This document shows, piece by piece, positions 54,739 to 64,000 of a stretch of DNA of 64,000 nucleotides. Position 1 is the stretch's first letter, and each line of letters opens with the position of its first letter. The position numbers were made by a program, and so were the translations under genes. The DNA comes from Pedobacter sp. AK013 (GTDB lineage: Bacteria; Bacteroidota; Bacteroidia; Sphingobacteriales; Sphingobacteriaceae). The notes beneath the pieces are model-generated. The model was not told where the DNA came from, ran no database searches, and saw nothing but the letters and a program-made list of their open reading frames with translations. The DNA lies in contig NZ_JACHCQ010000023.1 of the NCBI RefSeq assembly GCF_014205835.1, positions 1 through 64,000 on the forward strand, read 5' to 3'.

Positions 54739-57700
54739 ATGAGAAGAAATATACTTTTTTATGCATTACTCATCGTATGCATAATGTTAGGAACAAGTGC
54801 TTATTCGCAAGAAAAATTCATTATTGTGAATGGTACGGTTTTAGATAAAGAAACCAAACAGGGGGTACCTGGGGTTTCGGTAATTTTAGAAGAAACCAAT
54901 AAAGGTTTAACCCAAACTAATGGCAAAGGCCAGTTTAGCGTAAATGTACCCGTTGGCGGAACGCTTATATTTAAATTTTTAGGTTTTAATACCCAGAAAA
55001 CCAAAATTACCGGGGCCACCAATATTACAGTAACCATTAGCGAAGATCGTAAGGCGCTCGATGAGGTAATTATTGTGGCTTACCAGAAGAGAAGTAAGGA
55101 AACCACCACTGGTGCATCAACTTCAATTTCGCCAAAAGATGTTCAGGATATTCCGGTATCGAATATCGAGCAGCTTTTACAAGGTAAAGCTCCTGGATTA
55201 AACATTCAGAACAATACCGGTGCACCTGGTTTCAGGGGTTCTGTACAGGTGCGTGGTCTTTCGAGCTTAAGTATCTCGGGCAGCGGTAACGAATCTTTCC
55301 TGCAGCCTACATCACCTTTATATATTATTGATGGTGTGCCATTAGATGCCGATAAAGCTGCCGAGTTTGGTTTTCAGAGCCAGGGCCCGGGGGTAAGTCC
55401 GCTTTCTTTAATCCCACAGGAAGATATCGAGAATATCCAGATCCTGAAAGATGCCCAGGCAACTTCGATGTACGGATCGAGAGGTGCTTACGGGGTAATT
55501 ATCATCACCACCAAAAGGGGTAACTCTAAAGTGCCACGCATCAGATACGTAACTAATGCCTTTGTTAATGCACCACCTAAACTGCGCGAAACTTTGGGGG
55601 GAAACGCCGAGCGCTCATTAAAAATTCAGCAGATTATCCTCAATGCGCAAAACGTAAACGATATCCGTAATATTTCTAACACACCGTTTTTAGCCGATAG
55701 TTTAAATGCCTACTGGAACAACTCTACCGACTGGCAGAACGTATTTTACCAAACCACTTACAACCAGAGTCATAATTTGGCCTTAGATGGTGGCGACCCA
55801 AAATTTAACTATAAAGCCAACGTAGGTTATTATACCGAAAAAGGGGTAATTAAAAATACAGGTTACGATCGCTACAACCTGAATATGAACATGGAATTTA
55901 AGCCAAATGATAAATTCAGGTTTTTTGGTTTCATTAATGGTTCGGTAGGTAAGCAGAATAAAGGTAATGGTGTGGGCTTACTTCAATCAGGTGTTGCTGC
56001 TAACGGGCAGGCTTCTACCTTACTGCCTCCGCCTTCTTTCTACCAGGCTTCCGGAGGCGTATTATCGGCTTTACAAACTTTAAACGATAACAACTCACGG
56101 AACTTACGTACCAACGTAGAGGCACGATACGAATTTATACCGGGTTTGGCGGCTTCTTCTACTTTAAGTTACGATTATACTTCCGATACCGAATCTACCT
56201 TTACGCCGGCTGCTGCCAATGGCCAGTATGCCAAACTATACGATTACGTGGGTAGAAACTTTCAGTTGTACAACCGTAATGGTATTACTTATGCCAAAAC
56301 CTTTGGCGAAAAACACAACATTTTCGTAAATACCTTTAACGAGATTTATAAACAAGGTGCACAGGCCGGCATTACCCGCCAGGAAAGACTACCTAACGAC
56401 CAGTTACAAGGTCCTGTAGGTTACGATGATTATAATTCTAGAGGTGGTGGTGTATTAAGCAATTACAGAAATGCAACCATTGCATCGTTTGCCGGATCAC
56501 TTTCTTACGATTATGATAAAAAGTATGTAGCCGAATTTTCATACCGTTTAGATGGTACCTCATCAAGTGGATTAGAAAATCCTTATTCTAAAAATCCATC
56601 GGTAGGTTTAAGGTGGAACTTTAACAAAGAAAACTGGTTGGCCGATTTAAAGTGGCTATCGTATGGTAGTTTGAGGTTAACCTGGGGACAGAACATAGTA
56701 CCGACCGGAAACCTGCAAAGTATTTATGGTATTTATAATCTTAATGGCAACTTTAACAACAACCCTACTATTGGTATCAATTACGATCTGGTTCCTAACC
56801 CGAATCTTAAACCAACCACCACTACCCAATACAACCTGGGTTTCGATTTAGGTTTGTTTAACGACAGGTTATCGCTAAACTTCGATACCTATTACAAAAA
56901 GGTAGATAACCTGTTGTTTGATAGGTTTTTATCGAATACTACAGGCTTTAATAAACTGGCTAGTAACGATTTGGGTATTGCCAACTATGGTAGTGAGCTC
57001 ATGATAACATTCAGGCCGGTAACAAGCAAAGACCTCGATATTTCAGTATCGGTAAATGGCGCGTTAAACCGCGATGTACTGTTAAAACTTCCGGCCGAAT
57101 ATAACGGGCAGTACATCAGGTTCGACGGTTCAGGTTATTTACAGCACAATGTTTTCCGTGTAGGCAGAAATACACTGTCAAACTATTTAAGAATTAACCA
57201 GGGCGTTTACAAAACCGATGCTGATGTACCTGTAGATCCGGTTACCGGAAAAAGGTACCAGAGCAATGGCCAGTTTTTCTTAGGTGGCGATCCGATTATT
57301 AAAGATGTTAACGGCGATTATATTTTAGATAACCGCGATTATGAAATTACCGGCAACTCGCAGCCTTTGGTTACAGGAGGTTTATCTACCAACATCAGGT
57401 ATAAAAACTGGGGTTTAAATGTGTATGCAACTTATACTGCAGACCGGACGATCTTAAACAATGCCCTGGCCGATAGGATTGCCATTATGCGTAACCCTTT
57501 TTCGCAAACCTCTGTGGTGCCATTAAACGATCTGAATATCTGGAGAGCACCCGGCGATGTAGCGAAATATCCTTACCCTTACGATTATGCCCGTTTCGAT
57601 CAGATTCAGCCTTTGCGTGCAGATCAAACCCTTTGGCAGGAAAGCGGAAGCTATTTAAAAGTGAGTAATGTAACACTTTCTTATATGTTCAATAAAAAAT

Positions 57701-57888
57701 GGATCAGCAGATTTGGCCTGAACCAATTGCGGATTTACGCTTCGACCAATAACCTGATCACCTTTTCGAAATATAGTGGCCCTAACCCGGAGAACGTAAC
57801 CACATTAGGTCGCGATATTTCAAACGGTTACCCTGTACCACGTACTTATAACCTTGGTTTAAACTTAGAACTTAATACAGGCAACTAA
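54739..57888 (+). CDS. SusC/RagA-type outer-membrane transporter 2 of the 16-kb operon
   Basis: 1049 residues with signal peptide (ending AYSQ), carboxypeptidase-regulatory-like domain (about 28-110, GVPGVSVILEETNKG), plug (about 120-260, YIIDGVPLDADKA and ILKDAQATSMYGSRGAYGVI) and barrel. SusD follows 11 nt later. Unlike the first SusC of the operon it keeps the N-terminal domain. The C terminus ends ELNTGN rather than in an aromatic residue. Confidence 0.92.
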   Translation: MRRNILFYALLIVCIMLGTSAYSQEKFIIVNGTVLDKETKQGVPGVSVILEETNKGLTQTNGKGQFSVNVPVGGTLIFKFLGFNTQKTKITGATNITVTISEDRKALDEVIIVAYQKRSKETTTGASTSISPKDVQDIPVSNIEQLLQGKAPGLNIQNNTGAPGFRGSVQVRGLSSLSISGSGNESFLQPTSPLYIIDGVPLDADKAAEFGFQSQGPGVSPLSLIPQEDIENIQILKDAQATSMYGSRGAYGVIIITTKRGNSKVPRIRYVTNAFVNAPPKLRETLGGNAERSLKIQQIILNAQNVNDIRNISNTPFLADSLNAYWNNSTDWQNVFYQTTYNQSHNLALDGGDPKFNYKANVGYYTEKGVIKNTGYDRYNLNMNMEFKPNDKFRFFGFINGSVGKQNKGNGVGLLQSGVAANGQASTLLPPPSFYQASGGVLSALQTLNDNNSRNLRTNVEARYEFIPGLAASSTLSYDYTSDTESTFTPAAANGQYAKLYDYVGRNFQLYNRNGITYAKTFGEKHNIFVNTFNEIYKQGAQAGITRQERLPNDQLQGPVGYDDYNSRGGGVLSNYRNATIASFAGSLSYDYDKKYVAEFSYRLDGTSSSGLENPYSKNPSVGLRWNFNKENWLADLKWLSYGSLRLTWGQNIVPTGNLQSIYGIYNLNGNFNNNPTIGINYDLVPNPNLKPTTTTQYNLGFDLGLFNDRLSLNFDTYYKKVDNLLFDRFLSNTTGFNKLASNDLGIANYGSELMITFRPVTSKDLDISVSVNGALNRDVLLKLPAEYNGQYIRFDGSGYLQHNVFRVGRNTLSNYLRINQGVYKTDADVPVDPVTGKRYQSNGQFFLGGDPIIKDVNGDYILDNRDYEITGNSQPLVTGGLSTNIRYKNWGLNVYATYTADRTILNNALADRIAIMRNPFSQTSVVPLNDLNIWRAPGDVAKYPYPYDYARFDQIQPLRADQTLWQESGSYLKVSNVTLSYMFNKKWISRFGLNQLRIYASTNNLITFSKYSGPNPENVTTLGRDISNGYPVPRTYNLGLNLELNTGN

Positions 57889-57899
57889 TCAATATTATT

Positions 57900-59423
57900 A
57901 TGAAAAAAGTTATCATTTATACTATAATTATGGCGGCAACATTCTGTTTGCCTTCCTGTAAAAAGTTTTTAGATATACAGCCACTAGATAAATTAACCGG
58001 AAACAATTTCTTCCAGTCGAAAGAAGACGTGGTGGCCAACATTTATAATTTATCGCGTATTGTTTTTGGCAAGTATAACGAAACGCACTTTATTGGTGCC
58101 ACCGGCGAATACCGTTCGGGCGAAGTATTGTACGAAAGTCAGTCTGATTTGGCACCTGCCCGTGAGTTTGTAGAGATTTTAGGTAAAAACAACCTCTTAT
58201 TCTTAATTTCTGGCGGCAGGCCATGGGATTTCTACAACTTTGGCCGCATTACCGACTGGACGGCTTATTACCAGGCCATTCAGGGTGCCAATATTTTAAT
58301 TGCCAAACTGGATGAAGGTGTTCCAGGCGTATCAGAAAGTGAGAAAAATTCATTTAAAGCTGAAGCCGCATTTATCCGCTCGCTAAGCTATTTCACCATG
58401 GTGCGTTTATATGGCAACGTAGTGTATTATACTGATGCATTTCACTCTGCGGCGCAACCTAGAGAAAACTTTGTTTCAGTATTGAACAAATGTATAGCCG
58501 ATCTTAAAACTTATAAAAATTCGATCGCCTGGACCTATACCGACCCTTCTTTAAAAGGGGTACGTGCAAGCCGGGGTAGTATTGTGGCGCTGATGATGGA
58601 AATGAATATGTGGAATGCAGGTTTCGATCCCAACAATGCCCAGAAATATTATCAGGAAACAGCCGATTTAGGTAAAGAACTAATTGCGAGTAATGCGTAC
58701 CGTTTATTGCCAATTAATGAGTGGGCAACCGTAGTAAAAGGACGTTCGGATGAAAGCTTATTTGAGTTTTACCGCAGTATTAACTATGGCGATGCAAATG
58801 CAAATATTGCGCCTATTGCGGATATGTTTTTGCACTATCCGTATAAAAGACCAGAATATACCCACCGTGTGAGTTTTGCTTATTACCGTGGAGAATATAT
58901 GCAAAAACTTTTTCAGGATGGTAGCGATAAGCGGATTACCAGCTGGTTTAACGAAGATATTTTCGCCGATAACGGAAAGTTCATGATGCTGAAGTTTGCA
59001 CAAAATTCATTTTCTACAGGCGAGGAAGATGCCAACCCCGATAACACCTTTATGGTTTTCAGGTATGGTGGCGAAATATTACTGGCAGCCGAAGCACTGG
59101 CCAACCTGGGTGAAGATACGGAATCGATCAAATTGTTAAATATGGTTAGAGATCGTGCACAAGCTTCTAAATACACTGGCGGCGGTGGCTCGGCCCTTAA
59201 AGATTTTATCTTTTACGAAAGATCGAGAGAGCTGATTGGCGAAGGTCACCATTATTTTGATCTGGTACGTACCAAAAGAATTTTAAGTAACCAATGGTCG
59301 TACAATGTACTAACGGCAGATAAATTTAGCCGTGGCGCATGGACCTGGCCAATAAACTCAAGCGCATTAAATAACAACCCGTATATGGTACTGAATGAGT
59401 ACTGGGTTAATGGCGGTAATTAA
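57900..59423 (+). CDS. SusD/RagB-type surface lipoprotein 2 of the 16-kb operon
   Basis: 507 residues. Lipoprotein signal MKKVIIYTIIMAATFCLPSC (Cys 20). SusD features: EAAFIRSLSYFTMVRLYGNV (about 158-177), GGEILLAAEALANLGEDTES and the C-terminal FYERSRELIGEGHHYFDLVRTK. Functions as the lid of the SusC at 54739. Confidence 0.92.
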   Translation: MKKVIIYTIIMAATFCLPSCKKFLDIQPLDKLTGNNFFQSKEDVVANIYNLSRIVFGKYNETHFIGATGEYRSGEVLYESQSDLAPAREFVEILGKNNLLFLISGGRPWDFYNFGRITDWTAYYQAIQGANILIAKLDEGVPGVSESEKNSFKAEAAFIRSLSYFTMVRLYGNVVYYTDAFHSAAQPRENFVSVLNKCIADLKTYKNSIAWTYTDPSLKGVRASRGSIVALMMEMNMWNAGFDPNNAQKYYQETADLGKELIASNAYRLLPINEWATVVKGRSDESLFEFYRSINYGDANANIAPIADMFLHYPYKRPEYTHRVSFAYYRGEYMQKLFQDGSDKRITSWFNEDIFADNGKFMMLKFAQNSFSTGEEDANPDNTFMVFRYGGEILLAAEALANLGEDTESIKLLNMVRDRAQASKYTGGGGSALKDFIFYERSRELIGEGHHYFDLVRTKRILSNQWSYNVLTADKFSRGAWTWPINSSALNNNPYMVLNEYWVNGGN

Positions 59424-59450
59424 TTTGATTTAAAAGATTAAGAAGAAGAT

Positions 59451-60200
59451 ATGAAAAAGCTAATGATGATATGTGCGGCACTTTTACTCTTGTTAAACGC
59501 TTGTAAACGTGACGAATATTATATAGATGGCGGTAGGGCCAATCCCGATTATCAGGGCAGTATGCTTAAATACCTGCAGGATAAAAAAGTCCCTTTTGAT
59601 ACCGTAGCGAAGATAGTTAAGCTGGCTGGTATGGAAGAACAGTTCAGTAAAGAAGATTTTACCTTCTTTGCCTTTGATGATGATGTGATTAAAAGGACCA
59701 TCGGCGATATCCATACCAACGACAGGAATAAAAACCCAAGATTACTTTCTTTAAACCAAATGCTCTACGAAGCCGGAAAGGATACTGTGAAAACACTTGA
59801 TCAGATTAGCCCGCTAATTTGGCGCAAATACCTGCAACGCTACATGTTTAAAGGAGTAAATGCATTAAAAGATTATCCGCAGATTGATATGGATTTAAAA
59901 AGCATTTATCCAGGTGCCCTTCATTACGATTATAACAACGATGTATCGAACATAGGAGTGGTGTATAACAGTGCCAATGGAATTAAGTACATCGGCTACA
60001 GGCAATTGGTATTTTCATATATACCCGATATTTCAAAGCCGAACGACAATTGGTACATCAGCTATGTAGCATCGTCAGATATCAAGCCTACCAATGGTAT
60101 GGTACACACCTTGCGTTACCAGGGTGCATACCTTGGATTTAGCCTCTTCGAGTTTTTTAACGATGTATACAATACCGGTTTAACACCAAGTAACAAATAA
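59451..60200 (+). CDS. FAS1 (fasciclin)-like lipoprotein
   Basis: 249 residues. Lipoprotein signal MKKLMMICAALLLLLNAC (Cys 18). It shares the DYQGSMLKYLQDKKVPFDTV opening and the FTFFAFDDDVIKRTI and GMVHTLRYQ elements with FAS1 domains, covering almost the entire mature protein. It has no discoidin domain, unlike the FAS1 lipoprotein at 52483. Likely a surface accessory to the second SusCD pair. Confidence 0.75.
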   Translation: MKKLMMICAALLLLLNACKRDEYYIDGGRANPDYQGSMLKYLQDKKVPFDTVAKIVKLAGMEEQFSKEDFTFFAFDDDVIKRTIGDIHTNDRNKNPRLLSLNQMLYEAGKDTVKTLDQISPLIWRKYLQRYMFKGVNALKDYPQIDMDLKSIYPGALHYDYNNDVSNIGVVYNSANGIKYIGYRQLVFSYIPDISKPNDNWYISYVASSDIKPTNGMVHTLRYQGAYLGFSLFEFFNDVYNTGLTPSNK

Positions 60201-60232
60201 TTAGCCTGTTATCATTTTAAAAGAACAAAAAC

Positions 60233-61852
60233 ATGAAAAAAATAAAATACATGCTAATCGTATTTTTTCTTTGCGGCCTGGTTATTCAGGGATGTAAAAA
60301 AGAAGAAGAATTGGGTAGCGATCCCTATGCAGATGGAAAGGCTGCATTGGGCATTGGTATAAGCCAGACCTTACCGTCTGTACCTGCAGAAGGTATTGTA
60401 GGTACAACCGTTACCATTAAAGCCACCGGACTTTTGCCCTATAAAGATCAGTTAATCTTTATGTTTAACGGCGAAAAAGCACAGGTAGTAAGCGTAACCG
60501 CAAGCGAAATTACCGTTAAGGTACCCGATGCCGGTAGTACGGGGATCACTTCAATTGCCATTGGCGATCAGTTAATCCTAGGCCCGCAGTTTACGGTAAC
60601 AGGTATTATTAAAAATGATATTACCTGGAAAGCAGCAGCAGGTGCAAACGGTTACGTAAGCCAGTTTTACGAAATGCAGGATGGTCGTGCGTTGGTAATT
60701 GGTGCTTTTAATAACTACGATAATAAAGGGATTATTACCAACATTAATCGTATTGCCAGAACATCATTAGACGGCGATTACGACCGTACTTTCAGAACGG
60801 GCAGAGGCGCTAATGGTTCATTATCGCGGGTAATCGAAATCGGTGGCAGGTTTGTCATCGCCGGTGGTTTTAGCGGTTACAATCAGCGTACCGAAAACAT
60901 CAGTAACATTACTACTTTATATCCTAACGGCGCCATTGATACCATTAAAATACAAACCAAAAAGAAACCAACCTTAACTGATACTGTTACCCAAAAATGG
61001 TTTCCGAAATTTAATGGTGGTACCAACGAATTCATCAACCGCATTTATCCGCACCAGGGGAAAATATTGGCCACTGGTAATTTCAGGTATTATGTAAAAC
61101 GTACTTACGATAAAGACAATTACGATTTTACACGCGATACTGTTATTCTGGATAGTACCGAAATACGCCAGATTTTAAGATTCAATTTAGATGGTTCGCT
61201 AGATAAAACCTATCGTTTTAATACGGCAACCAATAAAGGTAATGTAAGTGCAAATGGCCCTATTGATACCTATATGCATACCGATGCAGCCAACTTTGAA
61301 AAACTGATGGTTTTTGGAAACTTCAGCACTTTCGATGGGCAACCTGCCGTAAAGATATTAAGACTGGCAGCCAACGGAACGGTTGATCAGAGCTTTAATC
61401 CGGGTAGTGGGGTAGATAATGGAATAACATCGCTTACCTATAATGCCACTACCAGAAAATACTTCATTACAGGGGCATTTACAAAATACAATGGCAAACC
61501 TGTAAATGGAATGGCGCTCATTAATGAAGATGGTAGTCTGGATGAGTCTTTCAACGCCAGATTCTTTGAAGGTGGCTACCCTTACTTTGCCCGCCAGATT
61601 TCGAACGGGTTGATTGTGGTAAGCGGCGATTTTAAAAAGTACAATAATGTAACAAGAAATGGTTTTATGGTGCTTACACCAACAGGACTGCTTGCGCCTG
61701 GATACAATACTACCGGACCATTTTCTGGTGGACTTTCTGATGTGGTTGAAACCAAATCTGCCGATGGTAAAAAAGCATTATTGCTGATTGGTGGCTTTTA
61801 TCGTTTCGATAATCAGCCTTATAACAACATGGTAAGAGTAACTATTGAATAA
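60233..61852 (+). CDS. DUF5008-type lipoprotein with IPT/TIG domain and delta-60-type repeats
   Basis: 539 residues, lipoprotein signal with Cys near 21 (VIQGCKKEE). An IPT/TIG Ig-like domain (about 45-125, GTTVTIKATGL and KVPDAGSTG) is followed by beta-propeller-like repeats of the delta-60 kind (DGDYDRTF, DGSLDKTYRF, NGTVDQSFNPGSG, DGSLDESFNARF). This arrangement suits the DUF5008 family of SusCD loci. Probably a surface glycan- or polymer-binding protein playing the SusE/F-like role; the ligand is unknown. Confidence 0.7.
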   Translation: MKKIKYMLIVFFLCGLVIQGCKKEEELGSDPYADGKAALGIGISQTLPSVPAEGIVGTTVTIKATGLLPYKDQLIFMFNGEKAQVVSVTASEITVKVPDAGSTGITSIAIGDQLILGPQFTVTGIIKNDITWKAAAGANGYVSQFYEMQDGRALVIGAFNNYDNKGIITNINRIARTSLDGDYDRTFRTGRGANGSLSRVIEIGGRFVIAGGFSGYNQRTENISNITTLYPNGAIDTIKIQTKKKPTLTDTVTQKWFPKFNGGTNEFINRIYPHQGKILATGNFRYYVKRTYDKDNYDFTRDTVILDSTEIRQILRFNLDGSLDKTYRFNTATNKGNVSANGPIDTYMHTDAANFEKLMVFGNFSTFDGQPAVKILRLAANGTVDQSFNPGSGVDNGITSLTYNATTRKYFITGAFTKYNGKPVNGMALINEDGSLDESFNARFFEGGYPYFARQISNGLIVVSGDFKKYNNVTRNGFMVLTPTGLLAPGYNTTGPFSGGLSDVVETKSADGKKALLLIGGFYRFDNQPYNNMVRVTIE

Positions 61853-61874
61853 GCGTAGTTAAACATAAATTAAG

Positions 61875-63578
61875 ATGAGCACAATAAAAAAATATAAATT
61901 ATTGATGGGTGTAATGGCCGCAATAATTGCAATCGCGATACTTTCTTGTAATAAAGATTTCGATAGGACGCTTACCGCTAAAGATGGTACCGATACCACA
62001 AAGGTAAGATACGGCAGCCGTAAGGTTTTGTACCTGATTGTTGATGGTGCAAGAGGGCAATCTGTAGCTGCGGCCAATATTCCAAATATTACCGCTTTAC
62101 TGCCAACTTCTATTTACAGCTGGGTGGCCTTAAATGAACCGGAGGCTACACAGAATGCGAGTAACTGGGCAAACATGTTAACCGGGGTAAAGAAAAGCAA
62201 AAGTTTGGTAAATGATGATGCGCTGACCAATAATAACCTGCAGAATTATCCGATTATTTTTAAACGGATTAAAGAAAGCAGGCCACAGACTAAAATTGCC
62301 GCTTATACCTCCTCTACAGTATTTAAGAGCTTAACTACCGGGGCCGATATCAGCGATCTGGTAGCTGGCGATGACCAGGTAAAAGCTGCGGTAATTAACC
62401 AGCTCAATACCGATACCGCTTCGGTGGTGGTAGGGCATTTTACGGATGTAGATAAAGCCGGTATCGCTTCTGGTTACGACAATTCATTCCCTGCCTACAA
62501 AGCAGCTATAGAGAAATTTGATGCCGGAGTAGGAGAGATTATGTCTACCTTAAAAAAGCGTAAAAACTATGCAAACGAAGACTGGCTGGTGGTAATTGCT
62601 TCAAGCGATGGAGGTGCATTTACACTTCCTCCAAATGCCGACGATCAAACCATTTTTAGTAAAACAGCCAATAATGCGTTTGTGATTTATTACAGTGCAA
62701 GCTATAAGAAAAGGATCCTTGTGAAGCCATTTACCGGTAACAGGTACCTGGGTAAAACGGTTAAACTGGTTGGGCAGGACATTAGGGCGGAAATTGCAGG
62801 AACCGATGCCGATGTTTATAATATTGATGATACCACCAAAATGACTATTGAGCTTAAGGTGAAGAAAAACAAAGATCAGTTTTTCTGGCCAAGCATTTTG
62901 GGCAAACGTAACGAATGGTCTAGTGGGCACCCAAGTGTGGGTTGGGTAATCTATCTCGAAGACCGTTACTGGTATTTTGAGTGGAGAGGTACAAAAGATG
63001 GCGATTATAGGCAATGCAGAGGCGGCGACCTCATTCAGGGGCGTTGGGAAAACCTTTCGGTTAAATTAGAACAACGTGGTAATCAAAGATTTATCCGTAC
63101 CTACACCAATGGTACTTTTAACAACGAATTGGAAATTACCGCTTCAGGCTCACTGGCCAATACTAACGCACTTAAACTGGGTTATTTAAATGGACAGGGG
63201 CACGGAGAACCTGATGTGTATGTTAGTGATATCCGTTTCTTTAAGTTAAGTGTGCCAGATGGGGTAATTCAGCAATATGCTTGCGAAACCGCTATCGATC
63301 AAAGTCACCCATCTTATAACTATTTAGTTGGTTACTGGCCTGCTACCGATGGAAATGGTGATAAAATGGTCGATCTTTCGTCGCAGGCCCGAGATTTCAA
63401 ATTACAGGGACCATATGTTTGGGAAAACTTCAACGATCTGATCTGTCCGCCTTCTGCCAGCACTTTGGCGGTACTGGTTCCACAAACATCAGATATACCC
63501 GTTCAGGTAATTAACTGGTTAAAGATAGCCAACAAGCAAAACTGGGCGCTTGACGGAAGAGTTTGGTTAGATCAATAA
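61875..63578 (+). CDS. DUF4983-type lipoprotein with degenerate phosphatase-like and LamG-like domains
   Basis: 567 residues, lipoprotein signal with Cys 25 (AILSCNK). The N-terminal part (about 48-290) is an alkaline-phosphatase/NPP-superfamily fold (VLYLIVDGARGQSVAAANIP, NASNWANMLTG). Compared with the hydrolase at 10416 only D58 and D193 persist: the nucleophile position is N94, H184 is I197, D227-H228 are S244-D245. Catalysis by the usual two-metal site is therefore unlikely. The C-terminal part (about 310-480) is a LamG/concanavalin-like sandwich (EWSSGHPSVGWVIYLEDRYW, ISVKLEQ-type strands) in the DUF4983 region. A ligand-binding role on the cell surface is inferred. Confidence 0.7.
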   Translation: MSTIKKYKLLMGVMAAIIAIAILSCNKDFDRTLTAKDGTDTTKVRYGSRKVLYLIVDGARGQSVAAANIPNITALLPTSIYSWVALNEPEATQNASNWANMLTGVKKSKSLVNDDALTNNNLQNYPIIFKRIKESRPQTKIAAYTSSTVFKSLTTGADISDLVAGDDQVKAAVINQLNTDTASVVVGHFTDVDKAGIASGYDNSFPAYKAAIEKFDAGVGEIMSTLKKRKNYANEDWLVVIASSDGGAFTLPPNADDQTIFSKTANNAFVIYYSASYKKRILVKPFTGNRYLGKTVKLVGQDIRAEIAGTDADVYNIDDTTKMTIELKVKKNKDQFFWPSILGKRNEWSSGHPSVGWVIYLEDRYWYFEWRGTKDGDYRQCRGGDLIQGRWENLSVKLEQRGNQRFIRTYTNGTFNNELEITASGSLANTNALKLGYLNGQGHGEPDVYVSDIRFFKLSVPDGVIQQYACETAIDQSHPSYNYLVGYWPATDGNGDKMVDLSSQARDFKLQGPYVWENFNDLICPPSASTLAVLVPQTSDIPVQVINWLKIANKQNWALDGRVWLDQ

Positions 63579-63607
63579 AATTTTGCCATCATTTAAAAAT
63601 ATCAAAA

Positions 63608-64000
63608 ATGAAAAAAATTATATACACCCTGTTAATAGGTTTCATCATCATTATTGGTGCCTATTCTTGTAAAGAATCGCAGATAGAAGATTTGAAACTG
63701 CCTGATCCGGCCGGTAAAAGCATTACAGGAGAAGGAATTGTGGTAGGCAATGTAACCATGGACAACCAGTTTGTAAAAGTGCCTTTCAAAATCTCCCTTT
63801 CGGGTATGGCTGAAGAGGCTTTTCAGGTAGGTTTAACCTTAAATAACGATACCGTTACCCAGTTAATTAATAACGGAGGCTTAACCAATGCCGTACTCAT
63901 GCCATCGGCAGCGGTAGAATACCCCAATGTAATTAATGTAGCTTATGGTACCGATAATGCTGAAGGAATAGCTATTGTACGCAGATCTGTACTGGAACGT
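63608..64000 (+). CDS. DUF1735-type lipoprotein, N-terminal part (runs off window)
   Basis: 131 codons from ATG 63608 to the window end, open throughout. Lipoprotein signal MKKIIYTLLIGFIIIIGAYS then Cys 21. The mature part (FKISLSGMAEEAFQVGLTLN and NDTVTQLINNGG, then AVLMPSAAVEYP) matches DUF1735, a beta-sandwich domain common in surface lipoproteins of SusCD loci, often joined to a LamG or GH18-like domain that would lie beyond the edge. Last gene visible of the 16-kb operon, 29 nt after the DUF4983 gene. Confidence 0.75.
   Translation, partial: MKKIIYTLLIGFIIIIGAYSCKESQIEDLKLPDPAGKSITGEGIVVGNVTMDNQFVKVPFKISLSGMAEEAFQVGLTLNNDTVTQLINNGGLTNAVLMPSAAVEYPNVINVAYGTDNAEGIAIVRRSVLER

Noticed and set aside
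1..64000. CRISPR array, rRNA, riboswitch or prophage
   Set aside because: No regularly spaced repeats, rRNA sequence, recognisable aptamer or phage structural gene was seen.
47828..64000. The 16-kb operon as a classical polysaccharide utilisation locus
   Set aside because: No glycoside hydrolase, polysaccharide lyase, sulfatase or hybrid sensor was found in the visible part; only binding and import components are present.

Overview
The window reads as a chromosomal segment of a Bacteroidota bacterium, most likely Sphingobacteriaceae (Pedobacter-like). The grounds are four SusC/SusD-type pairs, two further TonB-type receptors, AT-rich spacers, promoters of the TTTG-N19-20-TAnnTTTG type, little use of Shine-Dalgarno sites, and families typical of this group (DUF5690, DUF5007/5008/4983, FAS1 lipoproteins, LytS/LytTR pairs). 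No integrase, transposase, rRNA or CRISPR array was seen.

Layout. 0.1-5.3 kb: a PhzF-like isomerase, an ArsR-led operon (ArsR, SRPBCC, DoxX, methyltransferase, DUF1801/OmdA protein), a DUF4256 protein and a GNAT acetyltransferase broken by one in-frame TGA. 5.7-9.0 kb: an Oar-like TonB receptor. 9.4-19.2 kb: a tiny lipoprotein, then a likely phosphonate or organophosphonate locus: XRE-cupin regulator, periplasmic alkaline-phosphatase-superfamily hydrolase, DUF5690 permease, TIGR03364-type FAD oxidase, SusC and SusD. A 20-nt motif recurs upstream of three of its genes. 19.4-21.2 kb: tRNA-Asn(GTT), then an AbiEi/AbiEii toxin-antitoxin operon with a clear repeat-based operator.

21.8-28.7 kb: a secreted HExxH protein, a LytTR regulator with its membrane kinase, a divergent beta-barrel receptor and a VOC protein. 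29-36.5 kb: a retropepsin-like protein, then a second SusC/SusD pair closely related to the one at 14.4 kb, followed by a secreted tyrosine-phosphatase-type enzyme. 36.6-39.7 kb: a DUF4377-like lipoprotein and a beta-helix/PDZ fusion. 40-43.6 kb: a second LytS/LytTR pair in an operon with a CocE/NonD hydrolase. 43.7-47.3 kb: an AraC regulator divergent from a PRISE-type reductase, then a SulP transporter.

47.8-64 kb: one long operon with two SusC/SusD pairs, two FAS1 lipoproteins, DUF5007, DUF5008 and DUF4983 proteins and the start of a DUF1735 lipoprotein, running off the window. It has no recognisable glycosidase. Its DUF4983 protein carries an alkaline-phosphatase-like domain that has lost catalytic residues.

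Two decayed 3' gene remnants, VOC at 23.1 kb and DUF4377 at 30.3 kb, lie in spacers. Each sits at the left edge of a gene block whose right edge is the intact copy of the same gene in the same orientation. The most promising leads are the phosphonate-type SusCD locus with its candidate regulon motif, its phosphatase-linked SusCD paralogue, the pseudo-phosphatase in the 16-kb operon, and the remnant-flanked blocks.
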